Shown here: piece by piece, positions 34,987 through 45,607 of the stretch | How the letters are laid out: each line of letters begins with the position of its first letter | Numbering within the stretch: the stretch's first letter is position 1 | Source of the DNA: Excoecaria cochinchinensis | Taxonomy: Eukaryota > Streptophyta > Magnoliopsida > Malpighiales > Euphorbiaceae | DNA: 64,000 nt | Reading direction: 5' to 3' | Assembly: GCA_947683425.1 (NCBI GenBank) | Contig: CANTUQ010000073.1 | Span: 10,560,001 to 10,624,000 of the forward strand | The notes under the pieces: model-generated | Told to the model about the DNA's origin: nothing | The model's input: only the letters and a program-made list of their open reading frames with translations | The model's database searches: none | Made by a program: the position numbers and the translations under genes

Positions 34987-35356
34987 CTCTGTCATGCAAA
35001 AATAGCTTCGTTCCAACAAAAAAACATGAGTTTTAATTTTAAAACACTACAATCAACAAAACTAGACTAAATGGCATGCATTTACTAATTAAATTAAATG
35101 AACACAACATGAATAAACATTTGAATAGAAACCAGTAAAAAGGAAGAATTAAAAAAACTAAAAAGAAAGATTAAACAATGACCAGAACACAACCAGAGGA
35201 GGTTAGTTGAGTGAAAAAACCAGAGATTAACAAAGCGAACAGAGACTGAAATATACCAGATAAAACAAAGCAAATCATGTTATATTTCATACATCACGAT
35301 TGGACGGTCGGACGAAACAGGGGAAACAAAAAGCTGAAGGAGGAAGAGATCGGGCA

Positions 35357-35440
35357 TGCACGACTCGTGCATACTCATGAATGCTTTGCACGAGTCGTGC
35401 AATGCGTGCACGACTCGTGCACTCACTGCAGGGGTCATGC
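35357..35440. repeat. GCACGACTCGTGC palindromes in the LTR of B
   Basis: Repeated GCACGACTCGTGC and GCACGAGTCGTGC words (13 bp, self-complementary except at the centre), followed by a CTGCAGGGGTCATGCAG variant. The counterpart in the 5' LTR is 47269-47345, with point differences and a missing stretch. Confidence 0.85.
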
Positions 35441-36398
35441 AGTCTGATCGGGGACACGCGTACGTCGTGAAAGACTGGGAAAAGAAAAAAGAATAGAGGG
35501 ACAATCCGATCGGGAAACCAATGATACAATCCGATCGAGAGGTCACAAACTCAACAAAACCAGATCACGACTCGAACAAAACAAAGTATGATCAGATAAA
35601 TAAACAAAATAGAGACGAACAGAGGACTAATAACAGACCAACAAACACAATATCTTTCGATCAAAACATGCATAATAAAGCAATGAACATGCTTAATGAA
35701 TTATAATGACAACAAACACAATGAACAAGTTAATAAAATCAAACAACAACTAAAAAAATAATATATACAGTGAGGAGAAATAACAGGTACTGCAAAACGA
35801 AGAAAAGAAATAAGAAAGAAAGAAGAAGAAAAAGAAAGAAAGAAAAGAAATAGAGAGATGGCTATTCAGTATTTACCCTCAGATATTGATCTTTAATCTA
35901 CAAATGAAAGGTTCTGATTTCCTCTTTGCTCTTCTTGAGATGGTGATTAAAATAGAGACTCAAAAACTTTTTAATGAAAATTACGTTGATGAAAAAACCA
36001 AAACGATGGACTTTTCAAATGTTAAGAATTTGTTTCTTTTTTTTCAAAACAAATCTCAGAATGTTTTTTTTTTCTTTTCTTTCTTTTCCGTTCATTTCTT
36101 CCTCTCCCAGCTTTTCTCTCTGTGTTTTCTCTCTTTTTAGTCCAGCTCCTCCAATAATTCTCCCTTTTCCATTTTTCAAATCCTCTTTTAATATCTCAGA
36201 CAGGATTAGTTTCTTTTCTTTTGAGTTCGGCCTCTTCTTCTCCAAAATCCTCCTCTCAGTTTCTGAACTTTTTCTTTTTATATCTCAAAGAAGGTTAGGT
36301 TGTTTCTCACCAAATTAAGCATAAACCCATTCTTTTCCTACCAAATCCCCAAAATAACGGAATGGAGACGTGCTGGAGCATGGAGCGCGCGAGAGTTG

Positions 36399-36552
36399 CA
36401 TCTCACGTTAGTGAGATGGGCCTCACCAATGTGAGGCTGCCTCTCAAGTTGGTGAGATGGCTCTCACCAACGTGAGGCAACATCTCACGTAAGTGAGATG
36501 GGCCTCACTAATTGCGAGGCTGCATCTCACTTAGTGAGATGGGCCTCACCAC
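36399..36552. repeat. CATCTCAC/GTGAGATG and GCCTCAC/GTGAGGC hairpin array in the LTR of B
   Basis: Alternating palindromes: CATCTCACGTTAGTGAGATG (36399-36418), GCCTCACCAATGTGAGGC and so on, about seven stems in 155 bp at roughly 40-bp dimer spacing. In sense they lie 170-320 bp from the LTR start. The 5' LTR has the equivalent at about 48310-48462 with several changed stems. Confidence 0.9.
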
Positions 36553-36835
36553 ACAAGCCCCCAAGGCTCCCTCTCCCTCCTTTTTATTCTAAAATAAAAA
36601 AAGAACAAAAAATATTTTTTCGAGAAAACTGTCACTTCTCTCTGTCCTTTACCTGTGAATAGGTATCATTTTTATTACTCGGTAACTTCAGACTGGGCTG
36701 TCTCAGGACCCGGTGTCTACAGTTGCTCCCAATTTTAGGGAACATACTGCCTGGATGCCTAGGTGAGCCAAAACTCAAAGAAAGAAAGAAGAAGCGCGTA
36801 CCTGAGGTAGCTGTCTTCTCAAACTGGGTAATGCA

Positions 36836-37155
36836 CCGAGTCTGCTCCAGACTTATAAAACGCGAGGATTGCTCTTCTAAGTTGCACCGAGTCTGCTCCA
36901 GACTTACAAAGTGCGAGGGTTTCATCTTCTGATGGCGAAGCGCCGAGTCTGTTCCAGACTAACAAAATGCGATGATTGCTCTTCTGAGCTGCACCGATTC
37001 TGCTCCAGACGTACAAAGTGCGAGGGTTTCATCTTCTGATAGTGATGCGCCGAGTCTGCTCCAAACTTACAAAACACGAGAAGTGCTCTTCTGAGCTGCA
37101 CCGAGTCTACTCCAGACTTACAAAGTGCAAGGGTTTCATCTTCTGATGGTGATGA
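36836..37155. repeat. 51/56-bp alternating tandem repeats in the 3' UTR of B
   Basis: The marker CCGAGTCTGCTCCAGAC (or variant) starts at 36836, 36887, 36943, 36994, 37050 and 37101. The alternating 51 and 56 bp spacings make a 107-bp dimer repeated three times. One monomer ends GCTCTTCTGAGCTGCA and the other TTTCATCTTCTGATGGTGAT. Related to the 51-bp repeats of A. Confidence 0.9.
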
Positions 37156-38332
<1,177 letters not shown>

Positions 38333-39670
38333 TTAGCCATGGAACCTTTTGAGTCTATCAATGTTGATCGGCTCCCTGGACTCATTGCCATCACCGTCTG
38401 ACAGAATCGCCGGTCCTTTTGATAATAACTTCTTGAGGATGAAAGGACCCTCCCATGTAGGTCTGAATTTCCCCCTGATATTGGGCGCACTCGGTGTCAT
38501 TTGTTTGAATACCAAATACCCTTCCTTCAACGGGTGTTTCTTGACTTTCTTTTCAAACGACCTGGCAAGCCTTTTTTGATAAATCTGGTTATGATAGTAG
38601 GCTCTCATCCTACTCTCATCTAGCATGTTCAGGTGCTGCAGCCGCTGCTGTGCCCACTCGGCTTCCGGGATTTAAGCTTCCATAACTACCCTCAACGACC
38701 TGAGTTCAATCTCGACTTATAATATGGCCTCCATCCCATATACCAAGGAATACGGTGTGGCCCCTGTAGAAGTTCTGATAGACGTTCTGTAGCCCCAGAG
38801 CACGAAAGGCAACTTTTTCGCCCAATCCTTATAATTCTGAACCATCTTGGCCAGGATTCTCTTGACGTTCTTGTTAGTGGCCTTTACTGCTCTATTAGCC
38901 TACGAACGATAAGGAGAAGATTTATGATGTGCAATGCCGTACTTCTGAAATAACCTCTTTGTCTCAGCCATGAACTGGACCCCATTGTCGGATACCACGT
39001 GATGTGGGAGGCCATATCTGCATATCAAGTTCTTCTCAATGAATGTAGCCATATCTCGTGCATCGACCTTTTTTAAAGACTCAGCCTCTACCCATTTCGT
39101 GAAGTAGTTGATAGCAACTATGATGAATCTATGTCCATTAGAGGTCGTGGGATGTATTTCCCAAATAATGTCGATCCCCCAAGCTGCGAACGGCCAAGGC
39201 GATGTCAAACTGTGTAACTCTGAAACCGGTAAGTGCCTTAAATCTGCATACTACTGACATAACTGACATTGCTTTATGTATTTTGAGCAGTTTGTATCCA
39301 TGGTGAGCCAGTAGAATCCTTGTCTCATGATCTTCTTGGCCAGTATCAAACCATTCATGTGAGCTCTGCACACACCAGCGTGAGTTTCCTCCATTACCTT
39401 TTCGGCTTCTTTCTCATCTAGACATCTAAATTGGATACCATCGGCTTGTCATTTGTACAACACCCCATTTACGCAGATAAACTGAGCAGATAACTTGCGA
39501 ATTAGCCTCTGGTCTTTTTCTGTAGCCTCTTTTGGAAATGTCGCATTTTCTAAGTAATTTCTGATATCATGATACCATGGGTTCCCATTTGTTACTTTTA
39601 TTTCCATGACTGGTTTGGACTCAAAGCTAGGCCTCTCAGAACTAGAAATGAACACGGGCTTCATAACCAC
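38333..39670 (-). pseudogene. Element B integrase
   Basis: Minus strand, one frame from 39670 to 38333 with several stops (for example at 39449, 39138, 38900 and near 38700). The N-terminal zinc-binding module is visible: HAGVCRAHMNGL then CSKYIKQCQLC. The core has GIDIIWEI (first Asp), an IVAINYFTKWVEAE block and VSDNGVQF (second Asp). At the position of the third catalytic residue the sequence reads RAVKATNKN where A has GAVEAVNKN, so Glu is Lys and strand transfer would be lost. The C-terminal domain (38333-38626) has VKKHPLKEGYLVFK, FRPTWEGPF and LKRFHG. It is frameshifted by about one base relative to the preceding RNase H at a G-run near 39675. Confidence 0.92.
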
Positions 39671-40593
39671 CCCCTTAGATTATCCCATATTGACACCAAA
39701 GTTGCGAGTGCGTCGGCTAGCCGATTCTCATCTCTAGGAACAAAGTGAAAGGTGCACACTTCAAACTGACCGCTCAACTCTTTTAAGTACTTCACATACG
39801 GGACCAACCGCTCTTCTTTAACAGCCCATTCACCCCTAATCTGATTGATCACCAGCGATGAATCTCTAAATGCCTCCACATTCTTTGCCCCCAAAGCTAT
39901 CAATGCTTCTAACCCGAAAGTGCATGCTTCATATTTAGCTTCATTATTGGTGGCCTTGTATCTCAGTTTCTTAGCTAACGGGAGTTTTTCATCATCCGGG
40001 GTTATTAGAATAATCCCTACTCCTGCCCCCTTGCTATTTACAGCCCCATCAAAGTGCAACTGCCAACCTTGGACTGTGATAGCTGCCACATCCTCGTCCG
40101 GGAAATTGAATTCATACAAATCTCCTTGGATCGGGTGCTCTGCTAGAAATTCCGCTACTGCACGCCCCTTAATGGTTTTCTGGGTGATATATTTAACATC
40201 GAATTCTTGCAACAAAAATAGCCATCTCCCCATTTTTCCAAGCAAAGATGGAGTTTCCTGTAAGTATATGAGAGGATTCTGTTTTGCCACTGCCTGTACC
40301 TTATAGGAGTGAAAATAGTGTCTCAACTTCTTAGAGGCCCAAATTACCACAAGACAGATCTTTTTTACTTCTGGGTATTTGATCTCGTAGGCAAGGAACT
40401 TCTTATTGAGGTAATAGACCGCGAACTCCACTCCAAACCCATCCTCCTGAGCCATCATGGCGCCTACGGAGCTATCCTCTATGGCCAAATACAGAATAAG
40501 TGGTTTGACTGGCTGCGGTGGTCTCAGAATCGGTGGATTCAGCAAATACTCCCTGATGGTGTTGAAAGCTTTTTGACAGTCTTCATTCCACAC
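39661..40593 (-). pseudogene. Element B RNase H plus second archaeal-type RNase H (310-codon open stretch)
   Basis: Minus strand, an uninterrupted 310-codon run. The first part is the Ty3-type RNase H (ILYLAIEDSSVGAMMAQED, VYYLNKKFLAYEIKY, KKICLVVIWASKKLRHYF) and its connector (LQEFDVKYITQKTIKGRAVAE). The second is the archaeal-like RNase HI specific to Tat elements: WQLHFDGAVNSKGAG (Asp), KATNNEAKYEACTFG (Glu), FRDSSLVINQI (Asp) and VPRDENRLADALA (final Asp). All four expected acidic residues appear present. It is in frame with RT and protease; only a stop at 40672 separates it from RT. Confidence 0.92.
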
Positions 40594-41463
40594 TACAGGT
40601 TGGTTCTTTCTGAGTAGCTTGAAGATTGGCTCACAAATCGAAGTAAGCTTGGCAATAAACTTGCTGATATACTACAATTTTCCCAAAAAGCTTTTGACAT
40701 CCTTTTCCTTCTGAGGTACTGGCATTTCTCGAATGGCCTTGACTTTATCTAGGTCGATCTCAATCCCCCTCTGGTTAACCACATGTCCTAATAACTTCCC
40801 TGAAGTTACACCGAAGATGCATTTCTTGGGATTTAGCCGCAGGTTATATTTACCGATCCTTTGGAAGAACTTTTCTAGAGCTTCGAAGCGACCTTCTCTA
40901 GTGGATGGCTTGATCATCATATCATCCACATATACCTCTACCTCCTTATGGATCAAGTCATCTAGAATCCTGGTTGCCATTCTGTGATAAGTTGCACCTG
41001 CGTTCTTCAAACCAAATGGCATCATTCTATAAGAAAAAGTTCCCCATTCTGTGATGAAGGTTGTCTTGATTCGATCGACTATCTTGTTGAGGATCTGATT
41101 ATAACCTACATAACCATCCACGAAGCTGTACATCATGCAAGCAGCTGCACTGTCCAATAGTACATCTATGTGAGGCAGTCGAAAGTCATCTTTTGGACAA
41201 GCCTTATTTAGATCTCGATAGTCTACGCATACGCGTAATTTATCATCCTTCTTGGCTACCGGGACAACATTGGCCAACTAGGTTGGGTACTGCACTTTAA
41301 TTAAAAACTTGGCCTTAATCTGCTTACGAATCTCCCCTTTGACCTTATCCGCCCATTCTGACCTGAGCCTCCTAAGTTTCTACTTGACAGGTTTGTGATC
41401 TGGGTATGTTGGGATGGCATGTTCTGCTATTTCCTGATCTACCCTTGGCATATCTTTGTAGGT
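40594..41463 (-). pseudogene. pol: Element B reverse transcriptase
   Basis: Minus strand, same frame as the flanking domains, with stops at 41464 (TGG to TAG at the WTYKDM position), two more up to 41279, and 40672 (CAG to TAG). Motifs present: KKDDKLRVCVDYRDLNK, LPHIDVLLDSAAACMMYSF, VDGYVGYNQI, WGTFSYRMMPFGLKNAG, ATYHRM, and an intact YVDD box (EVYVDDMMIK). FHG-type thumb residues follow (FQRIGKYNLRLNPKKC). With these stops ignored, it is a canonical Tat RT. Confidence 0.93.
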
Positions 41464-42888
41464 CTAGGCGAAGAAGACTTTTTCATGTTTTCTTAAGATT
41501 CTCTCAAATTTTTCTCGCTCTTCAGAAGTTATGTTGGATGTTATCAAGATTTCTTTCGAATTTTCTGAGGTTCCAAGATTGAATGGGGCTATATCAGTTG
41601 AATCAATGTCAAATATGGATGCATTATGATTATGATTATGCATATTAAAATCATTAGAAACATCACATAAGTAAGCAAAATCGTTCATTTCATTAATAGA
41701 ACTGTAAACGTCATTTACATCATTAAAGAGTTCAGGAATAAAAAGAAAATCTACACTATTCTCTTTATCCTCTCCTGACGGCGCAACTGCTGAAGCTGAC
41801 GGTCCTGAGTCAATCTGGCACTTTGGAGGCTCTACAGCAACCCCTTGTATGGCTTCTTTCACCTTCACCTTCCCCTTTACCTTAGCAGTCACCAGTTTTT
41901 CAGTGATAATCTCTTCGGGTGTTTCTCGGTCCCAAACAGTCCCCTTGGTCATGATTTCTTCATCCCAAAAACCCTCTACTGGTTTAATCAATCCAATGTC
42001 CCAATCGAAGACATCGTTGAAAACCTCAAATCTCGGCACGATCTTCCCATCAATCCACTGAGGCTCTGTTTCCCCCATGTAGGCACACACTGCAGTTGCT
42101 GGCATAAAGCTTTTGCTGATATGAGGGATTCCCTCGACCAACTTCTTACCCTTCTTTGCTACACCTTCATACCCAAGGCCCCTCTTATCCTTCTGAACTC
42201 TGGTGGCAATGGCTATTGATGACCCTTGCGAATTCCTGCTTAGATTCGCACCAGGGAGGAACGACATGCTCTTCATCATATTTAGCACGTGAGGGCTTCC
42301 TTCCATAGGCTCCTCCCTATCAATTACAGCAATGTGAAACCCACTGAAAGGCTGTCTCGTAATGTCCAATATTGAAACCTGATTCTCTCTTGCAGCCCTT
42401 ATAGTCACGACCTGCCCCTCATGAGGAATCTTAATCATTTGGTGCAAACTAGAGGGGACCCCTCCCAACTTATGGAACCAAGGCCTTCCCAAGAGAGCCG
42501 AGAAATTGGTGGGAATGGGCAGAACCACAACTTCTACTTCATTTTCCAATGGCGCTGTCTTAACTGCTGTCTTGAATGTCCCAGAAGCCTGCCTCCATGA
42601 GTTATCATAAGCTGTGATTGTTAGATCACACTTAGCCAGCATGTCCTCTGTTACCCCAAAAGCTGCCATTGCCACCAGCAGGCATACATTAATTGATGAA
42701 CCATCGTCCACCATGACACATGCCGTGTGCTTCTGATTGATCTGAGCCCGTATGTACAAAGGGCGATTATGATTGCGTCCTTCCGCTGGCAAGTCTGCAT
42801 TTGTAATACCACATCTTCCCCAGCACACCCTTTTACTACCTCCAGCAACTCTGTGGGTGATATGGTTGTGGCCACCATTGTCTCGCAC
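41464..42888 (-). pseudogene. Element B protease and protease-RT linker
   Basis: Minus strand, a 474-codon open stretch. The retropepsin-like motif VMVDDGSSINVCL is followed by a typical flap/loop region and ALLGRPWFHKLGGVPSS (the Leu-Leu-Gly-Arg motif after the active site). A long linker rich in acidic residues ends in NITSEEREKFERILRKHEK before RT. The codons before about 42800 are probably read in the wrong frame: gag's C-terminal frame overlaps at 42651-42899 and the active-site frame is entered by a frameshift. The N-terminal Met at 42888 is therefore unlikely to be genuine. A has lost this whole segment and C lacks its active-site part. Confidence 0.88.
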
Positions 42889-43010
42889 AAAGTCTCCACT
42901 ATCTTCTGTTTATGTGATGGAGACTGCCTTAATAGATCCCATATTGAAATTTGAGCCAGAGTCTTTTTCAGTTGCTTAATTATCGGATCCTCTTCTGGCC
43001 CTCTTTCTCT

Positions 43011-44666
43011 CTAGTTTACCACTGGATCTTGCGGCCTCTCAACTTCAAGAGCTACTCTTCCGCTCCGGGTTACTGCTCCAACCTTCTTCTCCTCCTTCTT
43101 CTCTTCTTCCTCCTCTGATCCCCACGGGTCGGGAAATGCTTCATCTTTAATGTTTTCGTCTCCACTTTCATCAGTGGACAAGCAATCGATCACTGCTACG
43201 GGAAGCCCTTCTTCACTTACCTCGTAGAGGCTCGTGATAGCAGTGTTAGTATCGATGCCGTATAGATCTCTCAATACAAGCCATTCAGGCAGACTAGACC
43301 CAATCATGAATACAGGTGGGGGCACTGCATTATAGTTAGACTTCTTCTTGCTCTCTCTCCATTCAGTATCAGTGATCGGCTTACTATCAATCAAATCTTG
43401 AATCTGGTGCCTCAGCGTTATGCAATTATCTATCAGATGTCCAGTATGCTGGTGATAGGCACAATATTCGTTCTCTTTATGCCCCGGCTGTCCTTGGGTC
43501 CTAGCTAGCCTGGGTTGCAGGGGTTGTAGCTTTCCTTCCTTCATTAATCTCTTTAATACCCATGACAAAGGCCTACCCAAATTCGAGAAGTACCTCTGAC
43601 TCGCACCTGTTGCTGATACCTCAGCTGTCTTCCCACTTCTATTGCCACTACTGGAGCTTGCTGACTTGTTTACCCCCTGATTAGTATAGCCCCTCATAGC
43701 ATAAGCTTCACTATTAGCCTTTCTCGAAAGGTACTCTCCCTTAGCCTCAATAGCGATGTCTTTCAAAGACTCCCAATCTCTCAATCCCTTCATCTTTAAT
43801 CCTTCTCTCAGATACGGGCTCGCATTTTTAATGAACAACCGTATTTGATCTTGAGTATCAGGTTTGCGCTTTATTTCCATAACTCGGTTCCTCCATCGAG
43901 TGAGGTACCCATGAAAAGACTCCCCAACTTTCTGTTGCAGCAGATCCAAATCCTTCAAAGTTACTTCCATTCTTGTACTGCAATCGTACTACCTAAGAAA
44001 CTCCTCTATCAATAAATCCCAATCCTCCTTCATCCTTCGATCTAGCCCATGATACCAATCCACCGCTGTGCTGGTTAAGCTTAGACAAAAATACTCAATC
44101 TTATGTCTCTTTGTTAAAGTAGTACCCTTCATTACTAGCGAGTACTACTTTATGTGCGCGGTGGGATCAGAAGTGCCATCAAATTTGGGAATACCAAGCA
44201 TCTTAAAGTTTTGAGGGATCAGATCATCACTGTCCAACTCTAGATCCTCAGGGTTCATTCCTCTTCCTACCTTCAACATCCTCATCATAGCTTCAAACCT
44301 TTCTTCCATTTTTCTCCACACCGCATCCTCCGGCTTGGACGACTTTCCCTTTATTACCGCCGGCTCCTCTTGCTCCTCCCATAAATTAATCACAGATCTA
44401 AGACCTTCTCTACGCTCGATAGGCACTAGTGCTCTTGGCTTAACCACAGGTGGATCAACTGCTGTTGGGAGATCCTCTCTAGCAGCCCCTTATTCTTCTT
44501 GCTCTCTAACTGGAGCAGCAGCCTGTTGCCCGGCAATTGGGGCTAGGGTAGTGACAAGGTTGCCCATTATCGCCATCATCCTGACATCAAACTCTTCCAT
44601 TCTTTTCCCCACTTTCGCGGCAATCATTGCCCCAGTTGCATCAGAACCACTTGCTGGATTAGACAT
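43011..44666 (-). pseudogene. gag: Element B gag
   Basis: Minus strand; ATG at 44664-44666 (MSNPASGSDATGAM). The N-terminal coiled-coil-like segment (RMEEFDVRMMAIMGNL) is followed by a stop near 44490. KFDGTSDPTAHIK lies at 44145-44190, then there is a frame break or stops to 43971. The long open part 43011-43970 (319 codons) has MEVTLKDLDLLQQKVG, GLKMKGLRDWESLKDIAIEA, the knuckle YCAYHQHTGHLIDNC (about 43430-43475) and an acidic/Lys-rich C-terminus. 42890-43010 continues into protease in another frame. Confidence 0.9.
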
Positions 44667-45586
44667 GCTTATTTCTACTGATGATTCAAAAGATAATATC
44701 TCACTACCTCTCTAAATGAGAATCCGAACTCTGATCTGATACTAGCTCTTGCAATCCAAAGAGTAAAATATTCCTTAACCGACCGTCAGGACCTCTAAAC
44801 CACCTGAACGAATTTATGATGGCTGCAGAACACACCTTTACTAGGATGATCCATGATTTGAAGTGCAATGCATGGTCGTGCTGATGCAGCATAGACAAAC
44901 ACATACAAGCAGATAGATCCTTCTGACCTTATTTCTCCCACACACGAGGTCGTGCGGTCTCTTTCCTAGGTGGGCTTTATCCAAGGGTTAACAGGGAACC
45001 CATTGGACACGTATAGTGCACGGCGAAAGACCGGAAGCATAACATCTCTTGTCTAATGTACATACGTATGGGTGTTTGGCCATTATGCATTTAAACAATT
45101 CAACTAAATTAAGATGGGCCCACCGGGGCATGAAAGCCTTTGATAAAAGACCATTTAATTTAATTGATTTTGTTTAATATATAATGGCCCAAATAGTAAA
45201 CGCAGTATTATGGTACATTTCACCTAGTGGGAGTATCTATTGACATTACATGAGCTTGGTCAAAGGTGGTGTTACTTTAGGTCTACCCAAGCATGGTCCC
45301 TACCAACGGGTCTAGCTCATCACGAGCATAGTGACCAATCGGGTCTCCATTTGATATACCATTTGATGGTACGAGACTTGGGCTGGTGATTATCTCGAGC
45401 ACTTCCCTATAATGAGTGAAAGTAGGGTCGTGCTTTAGGAACACACCGGGGTATATAGGGGACCAACTATTAGAATTCTAAGGCTCTAATAGATGTAATG
45501 CAATTTCGATTAGAAATGGAATTTTTGATTCTTAACAACTTAATTATAATTTTAATTTAAGTCACTTTTAAAGTGAAGTTTCGATC
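44667..45586 (-). other. Element B 5' leader, non-coding
   Basis: Colinear with the leaders of A and C. No conserved ORF. Confidence 0.7.
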
Positions 45587-45606
45587 AGTCCCCAGCGGAG
45601 TCGCCA
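45587..45606 (-). other. Element B primer binding site (tRNA-Arg type)
   Basis: Minus-strand TGGCGACTCCGCTGGGGACT, one base inside the LTR terminus, complementary to a tRNA-Arg-like 3' end. Confidence 0.85.
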
Positions 45607-45607
45607 C

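Larger units (their letters stand above)
33713..36721 (-). repeat. Element B 3' LTR
   Basis: 3.01 kb, sense TGTAGACACCGGG...CGTCACA. It holds three separate palindrome clusters (34927-34986, 35357-35440, 36399-36552), a TATA-like TATAAAAAG (about 36275-36283, minus sense) downstream of the third cluster, and purine-rich stretches (35800-35855). Confidence 0.93.

Noticed and set aside
36015..36245. Lys/Glu-rich minus-strand protein in the B LTR
   Set aside because: Purine-rich LTR leader; the counterpart in the other LTR is similarly low-complexity and there are no domain features.
42651..42979. Independent genes antisense to B gag-protease
   Set aside because: Shadow frames of the retrotransposon coding region; only the minus-strand reading has recognisable motifs.
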